Position numbers and translations under genes: made by a program. A stretch of 64,000 nucleotides of DNA from Flaviramulus multivorans (GTDB taxonomy: Bacteria > Bacteroidota > Bacteroidia > Flavobacteriales > Flavobacteriaceae): the NCBI RefSeq assembly GCF_021728415.1, contig NZ_JAKKDV010000001.1, positions 248,001-312,000 of the forward strand, read 5' to 3'. Shown in pieces: positions 1 through 8,851 of the stretch. Every line of letters begins with the position of its first letter. The stretch's first letter is position 1. Below the pieces are notes generated by a model. The model saw only the letters and a program-made list of their open reading frames with translations, searched no databases and was not told where the DNA came from.

Positions 1-36
1 AATCGTCGTGTTGAATTTGTAATTTTAGAAGAGTAA
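1..36 (+). CDS. C-terminal end of an OmpA-family protein (partial)
   Basis: Only the last eleven codons and the TAA stop (34-36) are inside the window; the gene starts upstream. The residues read NRRVEFVILEE. This matches the end of OmpA/MotB-type peptidoglycan-binding domains, whose last helix and strand carry an NRR-x-EF motif. The complete OmpA-family protein at 57637-59523 ends in the closely similar NRRCEFTILN. The assignment rests on this short motif alone, so nothing can be said of the rest of the protein. Confidence 0.6.
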   Translation, partial: NRRVEFVILEE

Positions 37-230
37 AAAATATCGACTAAATGTTTTAAATTCGATTAAGTGTTTGCTTAAAAGTTTTTAAACGAGTATT
101 TCGTCTTATTATCTAAAAGCCAAAAAATCGGTTGCATACGTTTAAGTTTAACAATACTTTTGGTTAAGAATAATGAAAGAATTACAATTTACCATAATGT
201 TCATTGTTAATTAATATCCATAAAAAATAA

Positions 231-257
231 AACCACGCCATTGGCGTGGTTTTTTTA
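231..257. terminator. Bidirectional terminator between the OmpA-like gene and clpX
   Basis: Arms AACCACGCC (231-239) and GGCGTGGTT (243-251) pair around a three-base loop, with an A-run before and a T-run after. It lies between two convergent genes and can stop transcription from both. Bases 37-230 show no gene. Confidence 0.85.
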
Positions 258-276
258 TGTCTACAAACAACAGTAC

Positions 277-1509
277 TTACGAAACCGCCTTCAATTTCTT
301 TAATGTTGTTTTTGTTAACTTATCCTCAGCATAGGTTTTAGTAACATTTAACTTTTTCTCGTCACTACTTGGTAATTCAAACATCGCATCGGTTAAAATT
401 TCTTCACATAGTGATCTTAAACCTCTTGCTCCTAATTTATATTCAATCGCTTTACTAACAATAAAATCTAAAGCTCCATCAGTAATGGTGAAGTTTATAT
501 TATCCATTTCAAACAACTTTTTATATTGTTTAATAATGGCGTTTTTAGGCTCTGTTAGTATAGCTCTTAATGTATCTGCATCTAGCGGATCCATATACGT
601 TAATACTGGTAAGCGACCTATAATTTCAGGAATAAGCCCAAAGTCTTTTAAATCTTTTGGGATGATATATTGCAACAGATGATTTTGGTCTACAACCTCA
701 TCAGACATTGCGGCATTGTAACCAACTGCCTGCATATTTAAACGCTTGGAGATGACGCGCTCGATACCATCAAAAGCTCCACCAGCAATAAACAAAATAT
801 TTTCTGTATTAACTTCTATAAATTTCTGATCTGGATGCTTACGACCACCTTTGGGTGGAACATTTACAACCGTACCTTCTAATAATTTTAATAAAGCCTG
901 TTGTACCCCTTCACCAGATACATCTCGTGTTATGGATGGGTTATCGCTTTTTCGAGCAATCTTATCAATTTCATCGATAAAAACAATGCCTTTTTCAGCC
1001 TTCTCTAAATTATAATCAGCCGCTTGTAGTAAACGTGTTAGTATACTTTCTACATCTTCACCAACATAACCAGCTTCAGTTAAAACCGTGGCATCCACAA
1101 TAGCTAATGGTACATTGAGCATTTTAGCAATAGTTTTAGCCATTAATGTTTTTCCCGTACCGGTTTGCCCAACCATGATGATATTGCTTTTCTGAATATC
1201 AATATCGTCCTTCGTTACTGGCTGAAGCAATCTTTTGTAATGATTGTATACGGCAACTGACATGACTTTTTTAGTCATATTCTGACCGATGATATATTCA
1301 TCAAGAAAGGCTTTAATTTGTTGAGGTTTGCGAAGTTTTAATTCGGCAGATAAATCGCTGCTATCATTTTGTTTAGATTCTTCGATAACAATGCCGTGGG
1401 CTTGTTCTATACACCTATCACAAATATGCGCATCTAGTCCTGCTATTAATAAGTTCGTCTCTGGTTTTTTACGACCACAAAACGAACATTCTAGTTCTTC
1501 CTTTGCCAT
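277..1509 (-). CDS. clpX: ATP-dependent Clp protease ATP-binding subunit ClpX
   Basis: AAA+ unfoldase that recognises tagged or native substrates, unfolds them and feeds them into ClpP in the cytoplasm. The 410-residue length is normal. An N-terminal zinc finger has Cys8, Cys11, Cys30 and Cys33. Walker A is GQTGTGKT (114-121), Walker B is FIDEID near 176-181, the pore loop GYVG lies near 147 and the RKH loop near 222. It ends 26 bases from the shared terminator and begins 73 bases after clpP on the same strand, the usual tig-clpP-clpX order. It probably shares transcripts with clpP. The start is an ATG directly before the zinc finger. Confidence 0.98.
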   Translation of the reverse strand: MAKEELECSFCGRKKPETNLLIAGLDAHICDRCIEQAHGIVIEESKQNDSSDLSAELKLRKPQQIKAFLDEYIIGQNMTKKVMSVAVYNHYKRLLQPVTKDDIDIQKSNIIMVGQTGTGKTLMAKTIAKMLNVPLAIVDATVLTEAGYVGEDVESILTRLLQAADYNLEKAEKGIVFIDEIDKIARKSDNPSITRDVSGEGVQQALLKLLEGTVVNVPPKGGRKHPDQKFIEVNTENILFIAGGAFDGIERVISKRLNMQAVGYNAAMSDEVVDQNHLLQYIIPKDLKDFGLIPEIIGRLPVLTYMDPLDADTLRAILTEPKNAIIKQYKKLFEMDNINFTITDGALDFIVSKAIEYKLGARGLRSLCEEILTDAMFELPSSDEKKLNVTKTYAEDKLTKTTLKKLKAVS

Positions 1510-1582
1510 TAATCTAATTTATTTTGGGAGTAAAATCATTACAAATCCCTCTATAACAATTCTTAAAATTACTAATTTTTAT

Positions 1583-2257
1583 TTAATTACGAGCCAAAAT
1601 CTCATCAATCATGCCATATTCCTTGGCTTTATCGGACTTCATCCAGTAATCTCTATCACTATCTTCGTACACTTTGTCGTAATCTTGACCTGTATGCTTA
1701 CTTATAATTTTATAAAGCTCTTCTTTTAAAACTAAAATTTCTCTAGCTGTAATTTCAATATCACTTGCTTGCCCTTGAGCACCACCCATAGGCTGATGTA
1801 TCATCACTCGAGAATGTGTTAAGCCACTGCGCTTTCCTTTTTCTCCTGCACATAATAACACAGCACCCATAGATGCTGCCATTCCTGTACATATAGTAGC
1901 AACATCTGGTTTTATAAACTGCATAGTATCATAAATTCCCAAACCTGCATACACACTTCCACCAGGTGAATTGATATAAATTTGAATGTCTTTAGTAGCA
2001 TCTGTACTTTGTAAAAACAACAGTTGTGCTTGAATTATATTAGCTACTTGGTCATTTATTGCAGTCCCAAGGAAAATGATTCTATCCATCATCAAACGAG
2101 AGAACACATCGAAAATAGCAATGTTCATTTGACGCTCTTCAATTATATTTGGGGTTAGGTTGGTTGGGTACATACTACTTATTATTTTGTTATAATATGT
2201 ACTGCTTATACCTTGATCTTTTATCGCGAATTTTTCAAATTCTTTTGCGTAATCCAT
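1583..2257 (-). CDS. clpP: ATP-dependent Clp protease proteolytic subunit ClpP
   Basis: Serine peptidase that forms the tetradecameric chamber of ClpXP. At 224 residues it is slightly longer than E. coli ClpP because of an N-terminal extension of about 25 residues, as is common in Bacteroidota. The catalytic Ser129 lies in GMAASMGAV, His154 in MIHQP and the likely Asp203 in DRDYWM; the spacing agrees with the Ser/His/Asp triad of the family. The oxyanion-loop sequence SPGGS is near 97-101. The gene lies between tig and clpX on the same strand. A terminator separates it from tig, so clpP-clpX may also have a promoter of its own in 2258-2345. Confidence 0.98.
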   Translation of the reverse strand: MDYAKEFEKFAIKDQGISSTYYNKIISSMYPTNLTPNIIEERQMNIAIFDVFSRLMMDRIIFLGTAINDQVANIIQAQLLFLQSTDATKDIQIYINSPGGSVYAGLGIYDTMQFIKPDVATICTGMAASMGAVLLCAGEKGKRSGLTHSRVMIHQPMGGAQGQASDIEITAREILVLKEELYKIISKHTGQDYDKVYEDSDRDYWMKSDKAKEYGMIDEILARN

Positions 2258-2347
2258 AATCTGATTTAAATTTTATTTTGATTAAACTCTTGACTTACAT
2301 CAAGATACGTTAAAATCGGTTTTTAATAAGGTTTCCATTGAATAAAA

Positions 2348-2377
2348 AAGCGCTTAAATCTCAAGATTTAAGCGCTT
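2348..2377 (-). terminator. Rho-independent terminator after tig
   Basis: Fourteen-base arms, AAGCGCTTAAATCT (2348-2361) and its perfect complement (2364-2377), with a two-base spacer. On the minus strand the hairpin is followed by a T-run (CTTTTTTATT). It lies 24 bases past the tig stop and separates tig from clpP, so read-through from tig to clpP is probably partial. Confidence 0.85.
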
Positions 2378-2400
2378 AAATATAAGCATTTATTCTTTAC

Positions 2401-3729
2401 TTATTTGTCACCGTAAACTTCTTTAACAAAGTTTTCGTAACTCAATTCTTTAACTTTAAGATTTGCTTTTTCCTTGTAAAGTGCAAGGAGCTTTTGACTA
2501 ATAAGTTGTTCTGAAATACGTCGTGCTTCATCTTGATTTGATAATACGCGAGCAGCAATATCATCTAATTCTTTATCTGAAGGATTCATCTGACCAAATT
2601 GAGCCATTTGAGCTTTAATCATTTGTCTAGCATGATTTTTAATATCATCCATAGTTATTTGAATGTTATTTTCTTCAATTAACTTACCCTCAATTAATTG
2701 GTAACGTAAACTTTTTTCAGATTTTTGATATTCTTCTTTAGCTTGATCTGCATCCATTTCTTGCTCACCTGCAGTTTGCATCCATTTTGTTAAAAATTCT
2801 GATGGTAAATCAAACTTTGTGTTTTCAACTAAATACTCAGTTACATCGTTTAACAATTTTTGATCTGCTTGCTGAACAAATTGCTTTTCAGCATCTTCTT
2901 TTATTTTAGCCTTTAATTCGGTTACTGATGTTACAGTTCCTTTTCCAAAAAGCTTATCAAATAATTCCTGATCTAAATCTGCTAATTCGCGTTGGTTAAT
3001 TTCAGTAATTTCAAAATTAACTTCAATATCTAAACCATGAATATCATCATGACTCAATTTTAAAGCATGCATTAATTCATGCTCGTCATCATAAAGCCCT
3101 TTAGTTTTTAAAGTAATAACATCACCAACTTTAGCACCAACAAATTGTTTTGCCGTAGACTTTCCCTTAAACTTATCTAAAGTAATAGTTACCGTATTAT
3201 TAATCTCTTTTTCTTCGTTAGTAAAAGTTCCTGTGATTTCACTATCTTTTTCAACAGTTTTTTGAGAAACTAGTTTCCCGTATTGCTTTTGAATACGCTC
3301 AATTTGCTCTTTTAGCATTTTATCATCTGCAATGATATTGTATTGAGTTATAGCTTTTTTACTTTTTAAATTTACCTCAAATTCTGGAGCTAAACCTAAT
3401 TCAAATTCAAAAGAAAATTTATCAGCTTCCCAATCTATTTCATCTTGAGTCTTTGGTAATGGTTGCCCTAGTACGTCTAACTTTTCTTCAGTTAAATATT
3501 TATTTAAAGCATCCTGTAAAAGCTTATTTACCTCATCAACCAGTACAGCTTTCCCATATTGCTTTTTTACCATACCCATTGGCACATGGCCTTTTCTAAA
3601 ACCAGGGATGTTTGCTGTTTTACGATAATCTGTTAAGATTTTCTCTACTTTATCGCTATAATCTTCTTTAGCGATATCTACTTTTACTACAGCATTTAAT
3701 GCATCAACGTTTTCTCTTGTAATATTCAT
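2401..3729 (-). CDS. tig: Trigger factor (ribosome-associated chaperone / prolyl isomerase)
   Basis: Chaperone that binds near the ribosome exit tunnel and holds nascent chains. The 442-residue length is typical. The ribosome-docking signature GFRKGHVP occupies residues 43-50. A middle region (about 150-240) corresponds to the FKBP-like isomerase domain but is diverged, as in other Bacteroidota trigger factors. The remainder is the helical cradle, rich in charged residues and glutamine. The gene heads the tig-clpP-clpX group and is preceded by a candidate promoter buried in a palindrome (3761-3793). Start ATG at 3729. Confidence 0.97.
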   Translation of the reverse strand: MNITRENVDALNAVVKVDIAKEDYSDKVEKILTDYRKTANIPGFRKGHVPMGMVKKQYGKAVLVDEVNKLLQDALNKYLTEEKLDVLGQPLPKTQDEIDWEADKFSFEFELGLAPEFEVNLKSKKAITQYNIIADDKMLKEQIERIQKQYGKLVSQKTVEKDSEITGTFTNEEKEINNTVTITLDKFKGKSTAKQFVGAKVGDVITLKTKGLYDDEHELMHALKLSHDDIHGLDIEVNFEITEINQRELADLDQELFDKLFGKGTVTSVTELKAKIKEDAEKQFVQQADQKLLNDVTEYLVENTKFDLPSEFLTKWMQTAGEQEMDADQAKEEYQKSEKSLRYQLIEGKLIEENNIQITMDDIKNHARQMIKAQMAQFGQMNPSDKELDDIAARVLSNQDEARRISEQLISQKLLALYKEKANLKVKELSYENFVKEVYGDK

Positions 3730-3760
3730 TTTAAATATCGATTCTTTTTTTAACCAAAAT

Positions 3761-3793
3761 TGGGATGCAAAAATAGTATATTTTTACATCCCA
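3761..3793. repeat. Near-perfect palindrome over the tig promoter
   Basis: Arms TGGGATGCAAAAATA (3761-3775) and TATTTTTACATCCCA (3779-3793) pair with one mismatch around GTA. The left arm contains the candidate minus-strand -7 element of tig. It lies between the stop of the 3816 gene and the start of tig, so it could be an operator, a terminator for the upstream gene, or both. It is not followed by a strong T-run. Confidence 0.6.
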
Positions 3794-3797
3794 ACAA
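3768..3797 (-). promoter_or_regulatory. Candidate promoter of tig
   Basis: On the minus strand TATTTTTG (3768-3775) fits the Bacteroidota -7 consensus TAnnTTTG. A TTG at 3795-3797 lies 19 bases upstream, as expected for the -33 element. The -7 box is about 38 bases before the tig ATG. Confidence 0.55.
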
Positions 3798-3815
3798 AGT
3801 TTTTAATAGCTTGAT

Positions 3816-4175
3816 TTATAGCTGTTTTTTATCCTCTTTTAAAAGCGAATGCAACATAGATTGCAGGACCGAAAGTAGTATACTAAACAATACCGCTGTC
3901 CAAATACTGCTTACTGCAAATCCATCTATTAATTTATCGGCTAATAAAATTATTAAGGCGTTTATTATTAATAAAAACAATCCTAAGGTAACGATGGTTA
4001 TCGGCAAGGTTAAAATAACCAATATAGGTTTTACTAGTACATTTAAAACTGCCAAAACAACTGCCACAATAATAGCATTTACATACACATCACCCGACAA
4101 GGTTACACCAGGTAAAAAATAAGCCAAAATAAACACTGCCAAAGCAGTTAAAAGTAATTTTAGAATAAAATTCAT
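3816..4175 (-). CDS. Small integral membrane protein, holin superfamily IV-like (YvlD family)
   Basis: A 119-residue, very hydrophobic protein with about four membrane spans (near residues 5-25, 31-50, 54-78 and 88-108) and a short charged C-terminus. The pattern of an N-terminal span ending in LPGV, a loop, then NVLVKPIL and LPITIVTLGLF is that of the Mycobacterial 4-TMS holin / YvlD-like family (Pfam PF04020). The name does not imply a prophage: there are no phage genes nearby. In Bacillus, YvlD belongs to envelope-stress operons; no function is known here. It stands alone between pdxJ/hydrolase and tig, 32 bases after the hydrolase stop on the same strand. Confidence 0.8.
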   Translation of the reverse strand: MNFILKLLLTALAVFILAYFLPGVTLSGDVYVNAIIVAVVLAVLNVLVKPILVILTLPITIVTLGLFLLIINALIILLADKLIDGFAVSSIWTAVLFSILLSVLQSMLHSLLKEDKKQL

Positions 4176-4207
4176 AAGTTAAAGTTTCAATAAAAATACA
4201 AAATAAA

Positions 4208-4972
4208 TTAAGAAACAAACCGTATTACTGCATCGAAAAAATCGTTTGGATTTTCCGCATGCAACCAATGACCTGCATTTGAAATTGTTACAATTTTTGC
4301 TTTTGGAAAATGTCTTTTTATAATGCTTTCATCACCAACTCCAATATATTCAGATCGGTCACCCCGCAAAAACAAGGTGTCTTTTTCAAAAACGGCATGA
4401 TTTGGAAGAGGTTCACCAACTTCACTCACTTCTTCTTTTAATATCTCCAAGTTCATACGCAATCCTAATTGTCCCTTTTCTACCCAATAAAGGTTTTTTA
4501 ATAAAAATTGGCGCGTGCCAAAATCGGAAACATATTCACTTAACACTTTATCTGCTTCACCTCTACTTTTTATAGTATCAAAATCCAAAGCACTTAATCC
4601 GTTCAAAATAGCATCATGATGGACTGGGTAAAAACGAGGTGATATATCAGCAATCAATAATTTTGAAACTAAATCTGGATATTCTGCGGCAAACAACATA
4701 GCAGTTTTTCCACCCATAGAATGCCCTAGCAGAATAATATCATTTAAATCATGCAGATCACAGTAATTTTTTAAATCTTTAACAAGAGCTTCGTAATTGA
4801 ACTCGTTACTCCAAAAGCTTCTTCCATGATTGCGCTGGTCTATTAAATGCACCTCAAACCCTTGTTCACTAAATTGAGCTCCAAGTGTTTTCCAGTTGTC
4901 GCTCATACCTAAAAATCCATGAAGAATAACAAAGGGACTACCTTCTCCCAATATATTTGAATGTAACTGCAT
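4208..4972 (-). CDS. Alpha/beta-fold hydrolase (YbfF-like esterase)
   Basis: A 254-residue cytoplasmic hydrolase without a signal peptide. The nucleophile Ser85 is in the elbow GHSMGG, His235 is in AGHWLHAENP, and an acidic residue in RGDRSEY near 206 completes the likely triad. The oxyanion motif HGFLG (18-22) and the DQRNHGRS motif (45-52) are typical of YbfF/epoxide-hydrolase-like esterases. Its start codon overlaps the stop of pdxJ by one base (TAATG), which implies translational coupling. The physiological substrate cannot be read from sequence. Confidence 0.9.
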   Translation of the reverse strand: MQLHSNILGEGSPFVILHGFLGMSDNWKTLGAQFSEQGFEVHLIDQRNHGRSFWSNEFNYEALVKDLKNYCDLHDLNDIILLGHSMGGKTAMLFAAEYPDLVSKLLIADISPRFYPVHHDAILNGLSALDFDTIKSRGEADKVLSEYVSDFGTRQFLLKNLYWVEKGQLGLRMNLEILKEEVSEVGEPLPNHAVFEKDTLFLRGDRSEYIGVGDESIIKRHFPKAKIVTISNAGHWLHAENPNDFFDAVIRFVS

Positions 4973-5685
4973 TATTTAAGTTTGTGTAAATACATTTGAA
5001 TAACGTTTTCAACTCCTAAATAGAGGCTTTCTGCCACCAAAGCATGCCCAATTGAAACCTCTAATAAATTAGGGATATTATCTTTAAAAAACTTAATATT
5101 ATCTAACGATAAATCATGACCTGCGTTAATACCCAAGCCCAAATTATTAGCTAATTGAGCACTTTCAAAATAAGGTTTTATAGCATCCTTGTTACCTAAA
5201 CTATACTGATGTGCAAAAGCTTCTGTATATAATTCTATTCTATCTGTTCCTGTTGCTTTAGCACCTTCTATTTGTTTTAAAACAGGATCCACAAAAATAG
5301 ATGTTCTTATTCCGTTTTGTTTAAACTCTTTAATAATGTCAATCAAAAAATCCTTATGTTTTAACGTATCCCAACCGGCGTTACTGGTTATAACATCTTC
5401 TGCATCGGGCACCAAAGTAACCTGAGTTGGTTTAACTTCTAAAACTAACTTCATAAAAGATGCGATAGGGTTACCTTCAATATTGTATTCGGTATAAACT
5501 TCAGATTTTAAATCTCTTGCATCTTGATATCGAATATGACGTTCATCTGGCCTAGGGTGTATAGTAACGCCTTCGGCTCCAAAACGTTGTACATCTTTAG
5601 CGAATTGAACAACATTTGGCACATCGCCTCCTCTAGAATTTCTTAATGTTGCTATCTTATTAATATTAACACTTAACTTTGCCAT
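4972..5685 (-). CDS. pdxJ: Pyridoxine 5'-phosphate synthase
   Basis: Condenses 1-deoxy-D-xylulose 5-phosphate with 3-amino-2-oxopropyl phosphate in the DXP-dependent vitamin B6 pathway. It is 237 residues long, normal for the family. The N-terminus LSVNINKIATLRNSRGG carries the first TIM-barrel strand, and the substrate-binding His43/Arg45 and His50/Arg52 lie in HPRPDERHIR. The GINAGHDLSLDN motif and the terminal ISIGHAL-type motif (VSIGHALVAESL) are also present. It is coupled to the hydrolase and divergent from the CBS/nadK genes; the 89-base gap contains a -7-like TATTTTTG on the minus strand at 5704-5711. Confidence 0.97.
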   Translation of the reverse strand: MAKLSVNINKIATLRNSRGGDVPNVVQFAKDVQRFGAEGVTIHPRPDERHIRYQDARDLKSEVYTEYNIEGNPIASFMKLVLEVKPTQVTLVPDAEDVITSNAGWDTLKHKDFLIDIIKEFKQNGIRTSIFVDPVLKQIEGAKATGTDRIELYTEAFAHQYSLGNKDAIKPYFESAQLANNLGLGINAGHDLSLDNIKFFKDNIPNLLEVSIGHALVAESLYLGVENVIQMYLHKLK

Positions 5686-5774
5686 TTAACAAATTTTAAA
5701 AGACAAAAATACAAAGTAGAACAGGCATACATAGCTTTTTTTTGATTAATTTGCACTTGTATTAAAACACAACA

Positions 5775-6434
5775 ATGAAACTTTCGGAACTTATAATAAA
5801 TGATATAAAGCCTTTAAACAGTAAAAGCAAAGTCAGCGATTTGCAATTACTTTTTAATCAGTTAACATTTTCCCACATCCCTGTAAAAGATGATAACAAA
5901 GCATATTTAGGGTGTTTTTCTGAAACCGACGCACATTGTTTTGATGCTGAAAAATCCCTCAACGAGTACAAATATGCCCTAGAAGATTTTTTCGTGCGTG
6001 ATAATACACTTTGGCTTGATGTTTTGGAGGCTTTTGCTGTAAATTCCACAAATGTAATGCCTGTATTAAATGAGAGAAATAAGTATTTAGGCTATTACGA
6101 GCTTAACGATGTTATTAGCTTATTCAGCGAATCGCCTTTTTTCTCTGAAGCTGGAGGTATTTTGGTTGTAGAAAAAGGAATAAACGATTATTCATTTAGT
6201 GAAATAAGTCAGATTGTAGAATCTAATGACGGTAAACTGTTAGGCGCTTTTGTTTCTAAAATGAATACCGATTTAGTTCAAATCACATTAAAAATTGGCC
6301 ATACTGGGCTTAACGAAATTATACAAACCTTCAGAAGATACAGTTATAATATCGTTTCTGGTCATGAAGAAGATAGTTATATTGAAAGTTTGAAGGAACG
6401 TTCAGAATATTTAAAACGCTATTTAAACATTTAA
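5775..6434 (+). CDS. CBS-domain protein
   Basis: A 219-residue soluble protein. Two CBS motifs span about residues 10-120 (LQLLFNQLTFSHIPV... and ...NVMPVLNERNKYLGYYEL), a module that usually binds adenine nucleotides. The C-terminal 90 residues (from SPFFSEAGGILVV) resemble an ACT-like or ferredoxin-like fold, but this is weaker. nadK starts four bases after its stop, so the two are co-expressed; a nucleotide-sensing role next to NAD kinase is a reasonable guess, not a demonstrated one. The same pair is common in Flavobacteriaceae. Confidence 0.85.
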   Translation: MKLSELIINDIKPLNSKSKVSDLQLLFNQLTFSHIPVKDDNKAYLGCFSETDAHCFDAEKSLNEYKYALEDFFVRDNTLWLDVLEAFAVNSTNVMPVLNERNKYLGYYELNDVISLFSESPFFSEAGGILVVEKGINDYSFSEISQIVESNDGKLLGAFVSKMNTDLVQITLKIGHTGLNEIIQTFRRYSYNIVSGHEEDSYIESLKERSEYLKRYLNI

Positions 6435-6438
6435 TAAT

Positions 6439-7323
6439 ATGAAGGTAGCTGTTTTTGGAAGATTTTATAACAAGACCACCAGTGACTCGGTTGAAACTCT
6501 TTTTAATTATTTAACTAAAAAAGATGTTGACGCCTATATTGAAACCGAGTTTTACAACCTTATAAAAAACGAATCACATAATATTAAAGATTTTGAGGCA
6601 TTTAAAGTTTTTGATACGTTAGACGCTTCATTTGACTTGTTGGTAAGTGTTGGTGGTGATGGTACTATTTTAAGAGCCATTACTTTTGTAAAAAATATAG
6701 ACATTCCAATAATAGGCATTAATACTGGAAGGCTAGGCTTTTTGGCAACCATTCAAGTAGAAGCTATTGAGTTTGCAATACAAAACATTATTGATGGTAA
6801 GTATAAAATATCCGAACGCAGTTTATTAGCTATAGAAACAACTCCCGAGAATGACGATATTACGTCATTTAATTTTGCATTAAACGAGATTGCGGTAAGC
6901 AGAAAAAATACAACTTCTATGATTACTGTTGAAACTTATTTAGATGGTGAGTTTTTAACATCATATTGGAGTGATGGCTTAATAGTTTCAACACCAACAG
7001 GTTCAACTGGTTATTCTTTAAGCTGTGGCGGCCCTGTAATTACTCCAGGAGCAAATAGCTTTGTTTTAACACCAATAGCACCGCATAACTTAAGTGCTCG
7101 CCCACTGATTATACCAGATTCAACAGAAATTCAATTAAGAGTCGACGGACGAGAAGAACAACATTTAGTATCGTTAGACTCTAGAATAGCCACATTAAAT
7201 AATGGTACTTTAATTAAAATTAAAAAGGCTAATTTTAAAATTAAGATGATTGACCTTATTGATGAAAGCTTTTTAGCGACCCTTCGAAAGAAACTACTAT
7301 GGGGCGAAGACAAGCGTAATTAA
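6439..7323 (+). CDS. nadK: NAD kinase
   Basis: Phosphorylates NAD to NADP. The 294-residue protein carries the family's GGDGT motif at 72-76 (VGGDGTILRA) and the second conserved region TPTGSTGYSLSCGGP near 187-201, which binds the nicotinamide nucleotide. Other family marks are NTGRLGFLA (about 95-103) and NEIAVSR. It follows the CBS gene by four bases and is separated from porG by 99 bases that hold a promoter. The length fits bacterial PpnK proteins. Confidence 0.97.
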   Translation: MKVAVFGRFYNKTTSDSVETLFNYLTKKDVDAYIETEFYNLIKNESHNIKDFEAFKVFDTLDASFDLLVSVGGDGTILRAITFVKNIDIPIIGINTGRLGFLATIQVEAIEFAIQNIIDGKYKISERSLLAIETTPENDDITSFNFALNEIAVSRKNTTSMITVETYLDGEFLTSYWSDGLIVSTPTGSTGYSLSCGGPVITPGANSFVLTPIAPHNLSARPLIIPDSTEIQLRVDGREEQHLVSLDSRIATLNNGTLIKIKKANFKIKMIDLIDESFLATLRKKLLWGEDKRN

Positions 7324-7373
7324 ACAATAATTCAAAAGAAAATCTGTTTTACACTAATACTATTGGGTTCAAA

Positions 7374-7405
7374 TTGTTTTGGGCTAATCTTATTTATTAT
7401 ATTTG
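7374..7405 (+). promoter_or_regulatory. Promoter of porG-uppS-bamA
   Basis: TATATTTG (7398-7405) matches TAnnTTTG, and TTG at 7374-7376 lies 21 bases upstream. The ATG of porG follows 17 bases after the -7 box. It fits the start of the envelope operon. Confidence 0.6.
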
Positions 7406-7422
7406 CAAACTTTTGAATATTT

Positions 7423-8109
7423 ATGAGGCATTTAATCATATTGACATTAAGCATTTTAAGCGTCCATTTTAGTTACTCCCAAATTAATGAAATCGGTGTT
7501 TTTGCAGGTGGAAGTAATTTTATTGGAGACGTTGGGGCAACAAATTATATTTCGCCCAACCAATTGGCTATAGGCGGTATTTACAAATGGAATAGAAGTA
7601 AAAGACACTCGTACAGAGCATCTATAATTTTTAGCGAACTGGAAGGTATAGATACGAATTCAGACGACCCTCGTCGAATTCAAAGAGGTTATGAATTTTC
7701 AAGTCAAATTATAGAGTTTTCAATGGGTATAGAATTCACTTTTATTGACTTTAATCTTCACACAGGTGAAAAGCTAGGAACTCCTTATTTATTTACAGGG
7801 GTTAGTGTAGCTAATCATGATAATCATTACTTTTTAAATGGCTCTCAAACTCCAGAAAACACCGCAAGTTGGGCTTATGGAATACCCATGGCATTGGGGT
7901 TTAAAACTAATTTTTTAGGAAATTTTATTTTAGGTATTGAGGTTGGAGCACGCTACACGTTTTCAGATGAATTGGATGGAAGTATTCCTGATGATAAATT
8001 CAGACAACAATACCGCTTTGGAAATATAAATAATAACGATTGGTATGTGTTCTCTGGTATTACACTTACTTATACCTTTGGAGAAAACCCTTGCTATTGC
8101 GTAGAATAA
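7423..8109 (+). CDS. porG: PorG-like outer-membrane protein (DUF6089 family)
   Basis: A 228-residue protein with a signal peptide (cleavage likely after FSYS near residue 20) and alternating short amphipathic strands, indicating a small outer-membrane barrel. The first strand EIGVFAGGSNFIGDVG and the final strand GITLTYTFGENPCYC are typical of the DUF6089 group. In P. gingivalis the corresponding protein PorG is encoded just before uppS and bamA and associates with the PorK/PorN ring of the type IX secretion system. The same gene order is seen here, with uppS starting one base after the stop. The assignment combines sequence style and synteny. Confidence 0.75.
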   Translation: MRHLIILTLSILSVHFSYSQINEIGVFAGGSNFIGDVGATNYISPNQLAIGGIYKWNRSKRHSYRASIIFSELEGIDTNSDDPRRIQRGYEFSSQIIEFSMGIEFTFIDFNLHTGEKLGTPYLFTGVSVANHDNHYFLNGSQTPENTASWAYGIPMALGFKTNFLGNFILGIEVGARYTFSDELDGSIPDDKFRQQYRFGNINNNDWYVFSGITLTYTFGENPCYCVE

Positions 8110-8110
8110 G

Positions 8111-8851
8111 ATGGACTTAAAAGACAGCATACATATTGAAAAGTTACCAAAACACATTGCTATTATTATGGATGGTAATGGGCGTTGGGCAAAACAAAAA
8201 GGTATGATGCGGGCTTTTGGTCATGAAAATGGAACCAAAGCAGTAAGACAAACGGTGGAGGCATCAGCAGAATTAGGCGTTGAAAATTTAACGCTTTATG
8301 CATTCTCAACCGAAAACTGGAACCGCCCAAAATTGGAGGTTCAAACTTTAATGAAACTGTTAGTGTCATCCTTAAAAAAGGAAATCGCTACTCTTCAGGA
8401 CAATAACATTAAACTTTCAGCAATTGGTAACTTAAGCACACTTCCAAAAAAAGTTTATAAAGAGCTTTTTGAGGTCATTGATAAAACAAAACACAACACT
8501 AGAATGACATTAACGCTTGCGTTAAGCTATGGTTCTAGAGAAGAAATACTAAATACTGTTAAAGAGATTAGCATTAAAGTTAAAAATAATATAATTTCGC
8601 CCGAAAATATTGAAGAATCAATTATAAATGAGCATCTTTACACGCAAAATTTACCAGACGTGGATTTGCTTATTAGAACTAGTGGCGAGCAACGTATAAG
8701 TAATTTTTTGTTATGGCAAATCGCTTACGCCGAATTATACTTTACTAGTGTATTATGGCCCGATTTTACCAAGCAACATTTATATGAAGCTATTATTGAA
8801 TATCAAAAAAGAGAACGACGATTTGGGAAAACAAGTGAACAACTTAGTTAA
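8111..8851 (+). CDS. uppS: Isoprenyl transferase (undecaprenyl diphosphate synthase)
   Basis: Builds the C55 lipid carrier of peptidoglycan and surface glycan synthesis from farnesyl and isopentenyl diphosphates. It has 246 residues. The catalytic Asp21 is in IIMDGNGRWAK, followed by YAFSTENWNRP (near 63-73) and the C-terminal RTSGEQRISNFLLWQ with the conserved arginines. It is a cytoplasmic, cis-prenyltransferase-type enzyme. It sits tightly between porG and bamA, and its end overlaps the start of bamA by about 17 bases if the GTG start of bamA is used. Confidence 0.97.
   Translation: MDLKDSIHIEKLPKHIAIIMDGNGRWAKQKGMMRAFGHENGTKAVRQTVEASAELGVENLTLYAFSTENWNRPKLEVQTLMKLLVSSLKKEIATLQDNNIKLSAIGNLSTLPKKVYKELFEVIDKTKHNTRMTLTLALSYGSREEILNTVKEISIKVKNNIISPENIEESIINEHLYTQNLPDVDLLIRTSGEQRISNFLLWQIAYAELYFTSVLWPDFTKQHLYEAIIEYQKRERRFGKTSEQLS

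Noticed and set aside
3816-4175. Prophage holin
   Set aside because: The family name is historical; no lysis, capsid or integrase genes are nearby and the fold is that of YvlD-like proteins.
8748-8834. Upstream ATG starts for bamA
   Set aside because: They overlap uppS heavily and give an N-terminus unlike a signal peptide.
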